From Lactuca virosa (lineage: Eukaryota; Streptophyta; Magnoliopsida; Asterales; Asteraceae): a stretch of 64,000 nt of DNA. Below are positions 11,875 to 23,124 of this stretch, one piece after another. The first letter of the stretch is position 1. Every line of letters starts with the position of its first letter. The position numbers and the translations under genes were made by a program. Below the pieces are notes generated by a model, which worked only from the letters and a program-made list of their open reading frames with translations, had not been told where the DNA came from and did not search any database. The DNA is taken from positions 107,084,357-107,148,356 of the forward strand of contig CAKMRJ010005523.1 in NCBI GenBank assembly GCA_928212115.1. The letters are read 5' to 3'.

Positions 11875-14779
11875 TGTCACACCCGCAAACCGGAACGGCA
11901 GAAACGTTCGGGAGCGGAGGACGTCATGTATAGTATCATAACAATGAATGATAATTAGCAAGGAAACAACAAGCATTGTATTAATAATAAAGTATGTACA
12001 TTGTATTCGAATCACAGTTGATTGACTCCAAAAGTAAATAGCAAAAATAAAGGCTTGAAGCTACTATGCTCCATCTTCTCGGTCTCTGTGTGTGTACATG
12101 TCTACTAGTTTCCTGAGAATACAAGTGATTTTGAAAGTGTATCAACATTTAAGTTGGTGAGTTCATAAGCATTTTGTTTTAGAAAATAAGTTCTTTGTTC
12201 CTTGAAATTGTTCATGTGTTCCTCCAGAAAATCCTATAATTTCTTAGTAAGTAAAGATAAGTAATATGACCATACTTGTTCCTTCTACAATTACTTAATG
12301 AATACAAGTTATATATAATCCAGATCGAATGGACAATTGAATGTGTGGATCTGCCCTAATCCCACAACCAAACAAGGTACAGGAAGAAAGGCGAAAATCA
12401 CACATTCCACTGTCTATCGGATCTTCATTATATATAGCCCTAACGTATTCAATAGGTAATTATAGATTTAACAATAATGATCTTTTTAGATGTGATGAGT
12501 GTGCCCCTTCAGAAAATCCTATATTTTATTAGTAAGAAGTGTGACCATGCTAGATCCTTCTATGATCACTTAGTTTATACTAGCTATATATAAACTAATA
12601 TCGAACGGACAGTTGAATGTGTGGATCTGCCCTAAGCCCACCACCAAACAAGGAACAGGAAGTAAGGCGGAAATCACACATTCCACTGCCTATCGAATAT
12701 TATTTATATATAAATTTGATGTATAAACTAAGGAACCATAGAATTTACAATTAAGAGTCCTTTATGTTATACTATTTTGTATAAGTGTTGAACCTTTTGA
12801 AAATATCTTCTTATTTCCACTTGCTCTAATGTATATCATTATTTTCGGAAAGTAACCGCATTTGTTTCCAAAAAGTTGTATTGTAAACTATTTGCTTGTA
12901 AAATAATGATGTTTATCCTGGAAAATCCTACATTTTCCATAAAATCGAATTGTAGTCTTAAACATTCCAAGACCGAAAAGTACACGTATAATTACCATAC
13001 TTAGTTTGATGATACCTAGTTTTATTTATAACTAAATGCGATGCGATGTTACTACCCTCCTATGATTACATAGTACATACGAGTTGTATATAATCGAGGT
13101 CGAATAGACAGTCGAATGGGTGAATCTGCCCTAAGCCCACAACCAAACAAGGAACAGGAAGTAAGGCGGAAATCACACATTCCACTGTCTACCGTACATT
13201 AATCTTATATAACCCTCATGTATATGCTAAGTAATAACAGAGTTAATACCCCTTAAGACTGTTTAAAACTATATTACTACGTAAATATGTCGTTGTTTTC
13301 TCCTAGTGAGTTCTTATAACCATACTAATATGACGGATATCCTGATACGACGTTCTTCGGACGTCGTTATCGTTAATGACGTTTGTCACCTCAGGCTTGT
13401 CAGCCTAGCTGTTGCAAGCAACTCAGGTGCAGGATTGTCAGTCCCGTATATATCTATACACAAACTCACGCTCTCCCTCTAGGAGACTCTGGTTAATAAG
13501 TCGGGACTTCCATTGGTACTTACGAAGATGTGTCTCACAGATTGCTTCAACGAATTTACGAGTAATAAAGCAGAAAAACCTTTTTGTAAATAACATGTAA
13601 CTTTTGTAAAATAATTCCTTTGTTTCATAACCCATGCCTATTATAGTTTATAAATTTGTTTCCGGGTTGTAACCTGGACTTTGTAAAATAGTACCTTTGT
13701 TCCATAAAGTATACATATTATAGTTTATTAGTTTGTTTTCTGTGTTGTAGCCTGAACTTTGTTAAATAGTATCTTTGTTTCATAAAGTATATCTATTATA
13801 GTTTATAATTTTGTTTCCGTGTTGTTTTGAAAACCGTTGCGTTTTAACATGTTTTTTAAATCACTTGTAAATCCAATAATAATGATATTTTGCGTATTTA
13901 GTAAATTTCACATTTAATTTCATATTAACGGTAAGAAGCATAATAAGTAATTTATATTTTTAAACACAATATTTCTTGTGTTTTACTTGTATTCCCCCCT
14001 AAAATAATTTAAAATTTATGAAAACGTAGGGGTATGAACTCACCTTAAGTGTGATTACGAGTATAATCTAGCTAGAGACTGACAGCGGTTCGTGATCGTC
14101 GGCTCGTGAAGTGGAACGTCTTCAGCAAAATAAGAGAGGGAAGAAAGATTTTGGTGTGTGAAGTGAAATGGTTGAGATTTCCATTTATAGGCTGATTTTT
14201 GGTCTCTCACGTCGTGAGCCAAGCAAGCTCACGTCGTGAGCTTTCATGAGTCATCCCGTAGACTTCCCAGGTGTCTTCTAGCCTCAATTAGTGTCCGTTT
14301 GACTCCTAACGTCGTGAGAATTCAATCTCATGTCATGAGCCTTTAACGTAGACTTGTTGTGTGCCTTGTAGGCTTGAAAAGTGGCGTTTTGACTCCTCAC
14401 GTCCTGAGAAATGATATTCACGTCAAGAGTCCAGTCCGATTAGGGTTTTCTGACACGCATCATGCTCTCAGATAGTTGTATCTTCGGAAGGTCATAACTT
14501 TTGCATACAAGCTCCATTTTTGACGTTCTTTATACCCACGCGTAGGTATTTCCGAGTACTATAACTTTCATTTAGACTCCAATATCTAATTATATGTATA
14601 TTTTAAATTCTACTTGTTATAAAGTCTATACCGATATAATTTATCATAACTTCTTCATGCGAAGTCAGATTTAGACATTCTATATATTTTTGGAATCGTA
14701 TAGATTAAAGTAATTGATTATAATATGTGTTTGCTATATTTATGGGAATTATATTTGACCTAAATTTCCTGGTGTTACA
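11875..14779 (-). mobile_element. 2.9-kb gypsy-type solo LTR with perfect target duplication
   Basis: Starts TGTCACACCC and ends GGTGTTACA, flanked by TATAA on both sides (11870-11874 and 14780-14784). Copia-2 has the uninterrupted site (about 52540-52560), so both borders are independently confirmed. The start resembles the Gypsy-3 LTR at 60686, and shared internal blocks (CCTGAGAATACAAG, TTGGTGAGTTCATAAG, CTCGCTCTCCCTC-like) place them in related families. Orientation is taken from Gypsy-3, whose pol is on the minus strand. No gag or pol is present. Confidence 0.9.
12326..13194. repeat. Three 94-bp hairpin-forming repeat units inside the solo LTR
   Basis: Copies at 12326-12419, 12602-12695 and 13101-13194 are each 94 bases and closely similar. 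Each starts near CGAAT.GACAGT.GAATG and ends near CATTCCACTGTCTA.CG, which are imperfect inverse complements. Each unit can therefore fold on itself with a roughly 25-30 base stem around a CCAAACAAGGAACAGGAAG-type loop. The bases before each copy (a TATATAA-type stretch) also look related, so the true repeat unit is longer. Confidence 0.85.
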
Positions 14780-14784
14780 TATAA

Positions 14785-15278
14785 TCTTTAAACCAAGATA
14801 TATGATGTATTGTTTACGAGTTGGTTGTGCATTGATAATGCGTAAAAGCATCAATAACTTAATGTTATAAAACGTGTTGTTGTGTATGATCGAATGAGTA
14901 AATAGTACAAGCATATAAGTCAAAGTTTATCTGTTCCTTTTATCCTAAGAGGGTAAAAGCGATATCTTGGGCCCCTTGATGATTTTGTGTTGACTTATGT
15001 GACGGGCCCGGTCAGGACTGAATTGATGTGTTTAATTAAGTTCTATGTCAAACAAATCAGAAGTCGGGAAACAAATTGTTGGAAAATGAGGATGATCACA
15101 TTCCATGTCTTTGTCCACACGATATCTAGCAGAACGGAGGATTATATGATCCCTTATCTAAAGGACGCGTCATTGACTACGTCAGAGTTCGACAGCGACT
15201 TTTGACAGCTACGATTGCTAATTAGATTTTAAAGTCATACTTGTAGTTATAGTTATTAGACTAATCCAAGTGGGAGAC
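14785..15278 (+). other. Copia-1 3' untranslated region, right part, with polypurine tract
   Basis: Continues the 3' region interrupted at 11874. The last bases before the LTR, CCAAGTGGGAGAC (15266-15278), form the purine-rich second-strand primer site. Copia-2 has CCAAATGAGAGAC in the same place. Two short open frames here overlap the same non-coding sequence and are not genes. Confidence 0.7.
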
Positions 15279-16067
15279 TGTTAGATTAGGTGTCTAAGCC
15301 CATAACTATACTTGGTATGTACTTGACCCGATAGTAGCATGGTCCTTTTGGGTTGCCTTCACCATAGCAACTTGATAGGATGAATTATGAGAAAGAGGTT
15401 GATAAGTGATTTATTAAGATATTATAAAAATAATATATTAATTGAGAAATCATATTATTTGATTAGTATTGATCAGAAATTAATTTGGAATTAATTTAGC
15501 GATCAAAAGAGACTGGTTAAATGTACGGGGGCTGATTATGTAAATCAATCATAGTTGTAGTTTAGGCTAATGGACCCTATTGATAAGGGGTGGACAAAAA
15601 CTCTATGGGAGTCCATAAAGATTTCGTCCAAGGCATTTCCTGTGGGGGTCTGTGGATTTCTTAGGGCCTAAGCAAGGCAATTAGGGTTTCCAGTTGAAAA
15701 CCCTAGGAGCAGCTCAACTATATAAGGACCCCTTGGCTACCAGTTTTCGGCCCTATGCTTTCATAAAAGAACCCTAGCCGAAATTGATAACCTCCATCCT
15801 CTCTCTCTTGTTCACCCATTGGTTGTGGTGTTTGTGACTCCATTAAAGGTGCAACAATTGAGGCACTAAGTTCTTGAAGGTCAAGATCAATCTATCAACA
15901 AGAAATGTATTCTTCTAACCCTAGTTTATAAATTAAATCAAAAATTGTATGGTAGATTAGGATTCTTGCTTTGGATAAGTGATTTGCATATATAACTTGA
16001 GAAAAACCTAGATCCAAAGCAATTAGGGTTGCATGTGCACCACAGGAATGTTGTAATGCTCAAAACA
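15279..16067 (+). repeat. Copia-1 3' LTR
   Basis: TGTTAGATTAGGTGTC start, close in sequence to 4737-5525 with scattered substitutions and small indels. It ends ...GCTCAAAACA, lacking the CCCATCA end of the 5' LTR. A duplicated stretch containing CAAAACAACAGTGAGCGACAC (about 16061 and 16107) sits at the border, suggesting a small rearrangement there. Confidence 0.85.
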
Positions 16068-17576
16068 ACAGTGAGCGACACAGTGAGCGCACATAAATCG
16101 AAGTTTCAAAACAACAGTGAGCGACACAGAAATCGAACTTTAAATCGGTTGAGTGTTAGTCAAAACAATGTAAACGAGAGCTGAAGATCTCGTAAATATG
16201 AACTCGTCGATATAAATACAGTCGAGAACAGAGTTCGTATGAAGGAGTTATGATTCTAAATGCAGTATTTCATTAGTGAGCCTTTCGGAGCCTTGGTTAA
16301 GCTGAATTTCATATTTACGTATGTGAAAAGAAGTATAAATATCTTCATATACTAAGTGCACATTTCTGGAACACCTCTAACAGAGGGACAAATAGTCAAT
16401 TTGTTTTTGCACAGACTTTAACATTTTAATCTCTATAAAAATATGAATTTAAAGTAGATTGAGAATTAGTTGTTGTGGTCTAAAGCAACTTTGTAGAGCT
16501 CGTGAAGAGGATTCCACGGATATAAAGAATGTCAAAAACGGAGCTCGTATGCGAAAGTTTTGATTTTTATAAGTTTAAGAAAAATACCTGCTAAGTGATG
16601 ACGTAGCACCACAAGGAGGCGCCACATGGAAAAGTGGGCGTCGGTTCTTCCATCTACAGAGTGACATGGCACCACATGATTGAGACACATGACACCACGA
16701 AATGATGAAACGTGGAATGTTATAAAAGGAAAGAAAGCAGACGAATATAGCAAGCGACACGTGGCAGCCGGAGAAGCGGCCACGTCACTAGGCGCGACAC
16801 TCCTGGGCGCGACGCACATCTCCAAATTTTCTATAAATTGGCTGCGAATTCATCTCATTTTCCATACGACTCACTCCAAAACCTCTGAAACAATTTCCTA
16901 ATTATTGATTCTGACTTTTTTCGAGCTTCTCAGCTTTTTAGTGGGGCTCTAAGATATCTAGGAGCCCGAAGAAGAGGAGCTTTTGGGTCGGAGTTCTGCC
17001 CACAACTTTCCTTTTTTTTGCTAAAACTTTCTATAAGTTAAGCTACACTTATTATCTTTCAAGTGTAACTTCTATTTATATTCATATTCGTTATTATGAA
17101 CCTATAAATAAAATTTATCAGTAATTTTGGTCATAATACAGATTGATCTACTTACGAGAATGATGTCTAGGCTAGATCTAGTAAGGTGTTTAAAGTGGGA
17201 TTTCAAAACAGTATACGATGTATACCAAATAGACACTACATTTGATATGATCTCACCTGGTTATTCCATATTTGATAAATATCGATGTATTCCTTGGGAT
17301 TATTGAGGAATCCAGGAAATAGTATAAATACGAACGAATACTGAAGCATAGTAATATTCATATTTAGGATGGTGGAAGGGTTAAGATGAAGAGATAGTAG
17401 ATGAGCTATCTTTCCCGAGGATATTCCACCTAAGTCAGGTGAGTACATAGTTACTTTCATTAACATGATTTTAATACAAGTATTAATTAAATTATTAAAT
17501 ATATGCGGAAAGTTTAAATGTGAATTATATGCCTATTACCTAGAATATATGTTAGATGTATAATAAATAAAAATAT

Positions 17577-18087
17577 TATTTTGGTCAAAATTTGATCAAG
17601 TAAGATTCAACCAAGGTGTATGAGAGATTGTGGTGTTTGAGGTAATGAAAATATCTAATAGTAATCAAAGTAAAACCATTAAATTTCAAGGGAAGCCCTT
17701 GCTCCTTTATAGGATCTCCGACATAAAACCTTGGGAGATGATAATGATCATCTTCCTTGTTGTTTTATTGATTTAAATATAAGATTATAGAGATGATGAA
17801 GATAATACGAATACAAATGTAGTAGTGGAGCTAATTGTGTGTTTTACAAGTGTTATTTATAGTCTAGACTAAGTAACAATAATTCTGATATTTCCGGGAT
17901 CCTATGGAATGAATATATGCACATTATTTGACTTGGTTCTCCCGGGTCTTTAGCCTGGTTGAAACAATTCTTTATGGAGAATGGGTCTTATTTTGACTAA
18001 ATTTGCACATGTGAGAAAAAGAAAGTAGAATATAGTTGTTAAAATATTAAGGATCTTGAATATGATTCCGGGATCCTTCCCCTAACA
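17577..18087 (-). repeat. Gypsy-1 3' LTR
   Basis: 511 bases, from TATTTTGGTC (mutated from TGTTTTGGTC in the other copy) to CCCCTAACA. On the minus strand it begins TGTTAGGGGAAGGATCC. The adjacent internal purine tract reads TTTTGGGGCAAT on the minus strand. Confidence 0.88.
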
Positions 18088-18299
18088 ATTGCCCCAAAAT
18101 TATACCTCTGAAATATTAAGATTAATATTTAAATATTTAAAGGTATAATTTAAAGTAAAAGAGAAATAAAAGTTTTAACGGATAGGGTAATTTAAATCTC
18201 AACGGGCTGATTTCTAGTCATTGCAATAGGTCAAATCACCCTTCTACCTTTCTGGGATTCTTCTGCAAATAGGATATTCAACTTTCTGATTATTTTACT

Positions 18300-19975
18300 C
18301 TTTTAGCTCTTCTTTCTGATGTTCACCGAATATCATCAAAGGTACCTTTCTTGTCTCTTTTTCTCCTCGTCCTTCTTCATCTTAAATAATGGTAAAAAAA
18401 TGTAACTCGCTCTCACGCAAGAATAATTGCTATACTCGATGATGATTACGTGGACCAGAAAATCTTGTCCTACGAGTAAACTTGTACCTTTGATGACGAC
18501 AATATCGACGCCCTGAATTCGTTTGGAACTTTTCCCGTCGGTACTATTTTTAGGTCTTTTAATGCAAGGATCTAGCTCGATTTTGTTTCTTCCGTTTGGG
18601 TTTGTTTTCCTAAGTACCCTTTCACCCTGGCTCTTTCTTATCCTTTCTCTGGAATTATTTTTGAATTCTTGAACATTACCAAAATCTTATATATCCAGGC
18701 TATGCCAGCGGTTTGGAGGATCCTTTACTGGATTGATCATCTGAACCGTTCCATGGGTCTTAACATTGGTCTAAACAAGTTAGCTTATGTCTACCATCTT
18801 TCAACTTTCGGCAACTCTCGTTTCTTGTTGAAAGGTAAGACGGATAAATCACCCCTCATTTTGAAGTCCAAGCATAACGATGGTGCTCGGAAAGGGAAAT
18901 ACTTCTTTATGAAACGTGACTCAGTTCCTAATGGAAATCTTTTACCATAGTCTTGGGTCAAAAAGGGTAGGGTTTCATATTTTTATATTAAGGATCCCGA
19001 TATTCACACTTCTTATTTTGTTTGATTTTTTTTGCAGATTTCAAGTTTTACGAGCTGAGTTCTCCCGCTGAAGATTCTGAAGAGAGGATTCAGAATTTCC
19101 TTGCCTTGCCCGAGATTGATAGGAAATTCAATCTTGATCATCCTAGCCTCCAATAAAGTTAACTACCATCTTCCCCATGACTTCAAGTAAGGATCCTTGA
19201 TTACTTGTATCTTTTTATCCTTGAGGATCCTAAATATTTCTTTGTTATTTCCAAGATCCAGAGCCACACGAGCCAATGCTAGTTGCTCCCTTTCTGACCT
19301 TGACACAGCAATGTCATGTGGCCAGGTGTTTATGAAGAAAGAAAAGGTTGCTTCCTCCCCCGCCTCAAAGAAGTCCCATATTGACTTGACTATGAAGACT
19401 CCGGTATCCCGGAAGAGAAACATTGTAAGGATTTGTGCCACGAAAACCGTGGACCCGAGGAGGCTCTTAGGAAGATGGTTTATTTTTCTCAAGATGTACG
19501 TGTTTTGTGATTTTCGCTTTTCAGATTTTCTTTTCACTGTTTCTGATTTCCCTTTTGTTTCACGTCTCTCAACACATCTCTGCTGACTTGAGGTTTGGGT
19601 TGAGATGGTTGAACATGCTATTAAGGAGCAAGAGAAGCTACGGAATGCAACTAACAAGAATCTATTCAACAGGGTGGAGGTCTTGAGCAAGGAGAAGGCT
19701 GAGAAGGAGGAAAAGAACGCTACAGATATTGATGAAGTGATTTCTAAGGCATAGAGAAGTGTTGTTATGGCCGTCCGGGAGGCAAAGGTTAAGCTTGCTG
19801 AAGACGTGGCTAGCACAGGATCCTGGAATTTGGCTGGCTGGCATCAAGCCCTACCCAAATTAAATGGTAATCCAGTCAACACCATTGAGGATCCTGAAGG
19901 ACAACAGTAGAAAGTGGGCGAAGAGGAAAAAGCTCTGGGCGATGATAACCAGTCTACGGTTTAGGCCTAGTTTGT
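18300..19975 (+). pseudogene. Antisense accessory ORF of Gypsy-1 (putative gypsy-type transposase-like domain)
   Basis: Coding-like sequence runs opposite to gag-pol, between integrase and the 3' LTR. Fragments include YPFSGIIFEFLN (about 18640), an open stretch 18669-18947 with MPAVWRILYWIDHLN and FGNSRFLLKGKTDKSPL, and FYELSSPAEDSEERIQNFLALP near 19046. A Lys/Glu-rich, probable coiled-coil segment follows (about 19620-19960: RVEVLSKEKAEKEEKN). An intron-like GTAGGG...TTTGCAG may separate the fragments around 18967-19038. The PFSG...FL style matches the plant 'putative gypsy type transposon' domain family. Several stops make it a pseudogene. Its function in the family is unknown. Confidence 0.6.
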
Positions 19976-20439
19976 AGGAAATATTTTAAATATTTCATGT
20001 AAAATAATATTTCTTTTTTGGTAGGGTTAATATGCAACCCCCTTTAATTTATAATGGTTGCTTCATATTCTCGTTAATACAATTGATATACTTGACATGA
20101 TCGTAGTTCTTCTGAGGATCCTTATGTGATCAGGATCCTAGAGAATTCAGTATTTACAAGAACTCTCAAGATCCGAATAACCTGAAATAGTTAGTAACCA
20201 ATTTGGGATCTTAAAATAGTTAAGATCTTTTATGATAATAAACCTTCATTTATTACATAGGAAAAAACAATTTTAAAGGATGGATAGAACCTGACGATCT
20301 TTAGGATTTATAATCTCTTGACTCGGGAGAAGTTCGAAGTTATGATTCCCTTAGTTTCGTATGATCCTGAAGTTTTCATATGGAAGGATTCTTGCGTTAC
20401 GAGTTCATTATAGAAGATCCTTGTTTGGATTTTAATTGG

Positions 20440-20757
20440 TAACTGGGGAGGATCCCAATTTAGGAAATAACTGGGGATAATCCCAACTTAAAAAATAATT
20501 GGGAATGATGATAACGTTCTACACCATAGACATCTTATGGGGAAGATCCCAACTTAAAATAACACATTAATGTTATAAATCTTAGAAAATCACTGACGAA
20601 AGTCCCAAGATAACACGTCAGTGTTTTAAACCTTAGCAATTTACTGGGGAAAATCCCAACTTAAGATAACATGCTAGTGTTATAAACCTTATCAAATTAC
20701 TGGGGAAAATCCCAACTTAAGATAACACATCAGCGTGATAAACCTTAGATTTAAACG
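20440..20757. repeat. Degenerate tandem repeat in the Gypsy-1 3' region
   Basis: About five or six loosely spaced copies of an ACTGGGGA.AATCCCAACTTA-type unit. The better copies near 20580-20757 add a TAACAC.TCAGTGTTATAAACCTTA portion with a period of about 60 bases. GGGGA and TCCC within the unit can pair. No coding is seen in 19980-21190 apart from this. Confidence 0.7.
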
Positions 20758-21189
20758 TTAGGATCTTAGCATATGTTCATAAATAAGAGGGTTTCCAAGT
20801 CACTAAAGTGTGAAATGATCCCCTTATTCATATCCCATAGTAAGATTTTGTGCGTCCAAGCGAGGTGTAGAAACCTTAACTCATATGAAAGAGGTGATTA
20901 ACTCTTTAAAACTTACAGGGAATTAAGTACCATTAGTCATAGGAGAGATGATCAATCTTTATTCGTAGTTATTAGGATATTTGTGTATTGTAATTGTTAA
21001 GATCATAGACTGTCATGGATACTGCTAGGATCCCAGAGTGTCAGGATCCTTGAGTTCCTGTGTGTAGCAAACATTATCTTGGGGTGGGCGTTTGCTTGCC
21101 TAACGCCCCTCCGATGCTTAAGTCAGTAATGGTTTTTGAAAAATTAAACAAAATAATTAGATAAAAGTAACGGGTAGAGAGTACATACC

Positions 21190-22200
21190 TTGAGTTTGTT
21201 GAAAAATGATTAATAAAACTTACATGAAGTATGATTTTAGATGTATAACATTCCATGATCTTGGCAAGACGTTTCCTTCAAGGGTAACTAGCCAATATGC
21301 CCCCTTTCATGTTTCTGGATCGATAAGATATGGCCCTTCCTATTTAGGTGTCAATTTACTTGAATTGGGATCATTGGTATTTTGGAATTTCTTCCTAAGG
21401 ACCAAGTCACCTATTTAGAATCTTCTTACTTCAATGTTCCTATTATATGATTTAGTAATCCTTTGTTGTTGAGTAACAATGCGGAGCTTAGCAAGATCCT
21501 TGAGTTTATCGACAATGTCAAGATCCTAGACTAGGATCCTATCGTTGTTCTCTTGATCATGCAATTTGAATCTTTCTGTTGCGATCACTACTTTAGTAGG
21601 GAACACAGTTTCTATTCCAAACACCAAGGAGTATGGAGTTTGGCCAGTGGTTGTTGTTGAAGTGGTCTTATCTGTCCATAGGACGAAAGGGATTTCTTCT
21701 TCCCATCTTCCTATCTTATCTTCTAGTCTTTTCTTCAAATTATTGATTGTGATCTTGTTGCTGGATTCATCTTGACCATTACCTTGAGGATGAACGGGAG
21801 TGGACATTATCATTTTAATTCCCCAACTCGTGCAAAAGTCTCGAGTCCTTTTGCTTATGAATTGGGATGCATTTTCGCATATGATCTATGCAGGGATATC
21901 GAACATGGTCAAGATATTTCGTTTGATAAGCGAGACTACTTCCTTGTCTCGTATTTGAACAAAGGCTTCAACTTCTATCCATTTTGAGAAATAGTATGTC
22001 GTTACTAGCATGAAGACCTTTCCACTAGGAGCTTTTGGTAACTTACCAACTATATCCATTCCCCATTTCATAAATAGCCAAGGGGAAATGATAGGATGTA
22101 ATGATTTTGCATGTTGATGAAGGATGTTGATATGCCTTTTACAAGCATCGCATTTTTTGTACGTATAAGAAGGCATTTTTTTCATTGTTAGCCAGTACTA
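21190..22200 (-). pseudogene. Gypsy-1 integrase
   Basis: Minus-strand frames carry CDACKRH (second zinc pair), MKWGMDIVGKLPKAP, FSKWIEVEAF, STPVHPQGNGQDES with the catalytic Glu, and GQTPYSLVFGIE. Two frameshift or stop breaks separate 22185-21886, 21813-21526 and the distal C-terminus. The first catalytic Asp is lost: the Gypsy-2 motif MTDYFSKW reads VTTYYFSKW here. Downstream, GGGGTGGGCGTTTG matches, in inverse, the sequence after Gypsy-2 integrase near 60460. Confidence 0.85.
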
Positions 22201-22764
22201 CCCTGTCCTTAATACTTTAGAGCATAAGGATTTGCCCCCAGCATGATTACCACAATCTCCTTCGTGTATGTCCTTTAATACTTTGGTAGCTTCATGATTT
22301 CCCAAGCATCTTAAGTGTGGACGAACCATAGATTGCCTATATAGTTTTCCTTGGATTATCACGAAGCATGATACCATCATCGGGAATGCTCTATCGCTTT
22401 TCTCTTCTATTGGGATCATACTATTTTGAAGATACTCAACGATGGGCTGGATCCACAATTTCGAACTTTGCGGAGGATCCTGGGTATCGGGATCCTAACA
22501 GTTAGGATCTCGAGGAAGTGGTTGCGGATCAAGATCTTTGAATGCTGCTACGTTGGTTGTTGGATGATGGTCATTGGGATTCTTTGGTTTGTTGGAGGGA
22601 TCTTCTATTGCTGGGATCAATATATGGGTTACAGGGATCCTGATTTCTAGAGGGATCCTGAGGGAAAATCCTAGGTTGGCCAGTGTGGTTGCTTCGGTAT
22701 TTTCTTCCCTGGGAACTTGACTTAGGCTAAAAGCATCGAATTCGGAAGTTAATTGTTAGAGGAT
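22201..22764 (-). pseudogene. Gypsy-1 linker and integrase N-terminal zinc region
   Basis: Contains HEGDCGNHAGG (the two His of the HHCC finger) and VIIQGKLYRQS, in the frame 22458-22198. The preceding part (22460-22764) is rich in GGATCC and has no clean frame. It corresponds to the linker between the second RNase H and integrase. Confidence 0.75.
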
Positions 22765-23121
22765 CTAAAGGTACAGTTCTAGTCTTTCACCTTTTACTGC
22801 ATATGATCCATTAAAATGATTAGTTAATAATAAGTAATCAACAAATACCTGAAGATCCTTAATTTGAAGATCCTTAGACAATTGTAGTCTCATGATCAGT
22901 GCTTCGTATTCAGCCTCATTGTTGGTTGCATCGAATTCACAACTGACTGCCTCAGGTATGATGTCCCCCTGTGGCGATTTTAGTATGATCCCTAGGTTTG
23001 TTCCTCTAAAATTTGAGGATCCATCAGTGAAGAGTTTCCATCTTCTTATGCTTTCTTCTTTATGGAGTTCCTTGCTTTCCAACTCTGCTTCAGGTTGTAG
23101 ATCATCATTGAAATCAGCCAC
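22765..23121 (-). pseudogene. Gypsy-1 second (archaeal-type) RNase H
   Basis: A 118-codon frame with LFTDGSSNFRGTNLGIIL (first catalytic Asp), EAEYEALIMRLQ (catalytic Glu) and VDYLLLTNHFNGSY. Gypsy-2 has VDSLLLTNHF, so the block is conserved and is not a coincidence. Plant Tat elements carry this extra RNase H after the ordinary RT-RNase H. It is truncated by a stop before the last catalytic residue. Confidence 0.85.
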
Positions 23122-23124
23122 AAA

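Larger units (their letters stand above)
4737..16067 (+). mobile_element. Copia-1: Ty1/copia retrotransposon (Tork/Angela-like), plus strand, with two nested insertions
   Basis: Both LTRs, primer-binding site, gag, protease, integrase, reverse transcriptase and RNase H follow in canonical copia order. Once the solo LTRs at 7511-8240 and 11875-14779 are removed, the element is about 7.7 kb, the same scale as its sister Copia-2. Pentamers next to the ends (GTAGT on the left) do not match on the right, where the 3' LTR lacks the last few bases of the 5' LTR, so the right border has been altered. Lineage is inferred from YIDDILLIGND and the GYP.KSFGY integrase C-terminus. Multiple stops make it non-autonomous. 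Confidence 0.88.

Noticed and set aside
16067..16140. Target duplication for Copia-1 at its right end
   Set aside because: The pentamer GTAGT that precedes the 5' LTR is not found next to the 3' LTR; the border has a small direct repeat and the LTR end is truncated.
18669..18950. A small host gene of 93 codons
   Set aside because: It lies inside Gypsy-1 between its LTRs, continues in coding style upstream and downstream, and fits the antisense accessory frame of Tat elements.
19163..19816. 217-codon minus-strand frame
   Set aside because: Ser-rich and without domains; the opposite strand here carries the antisense accessory coding with a coiled-coil pattern, so this is its shadow.
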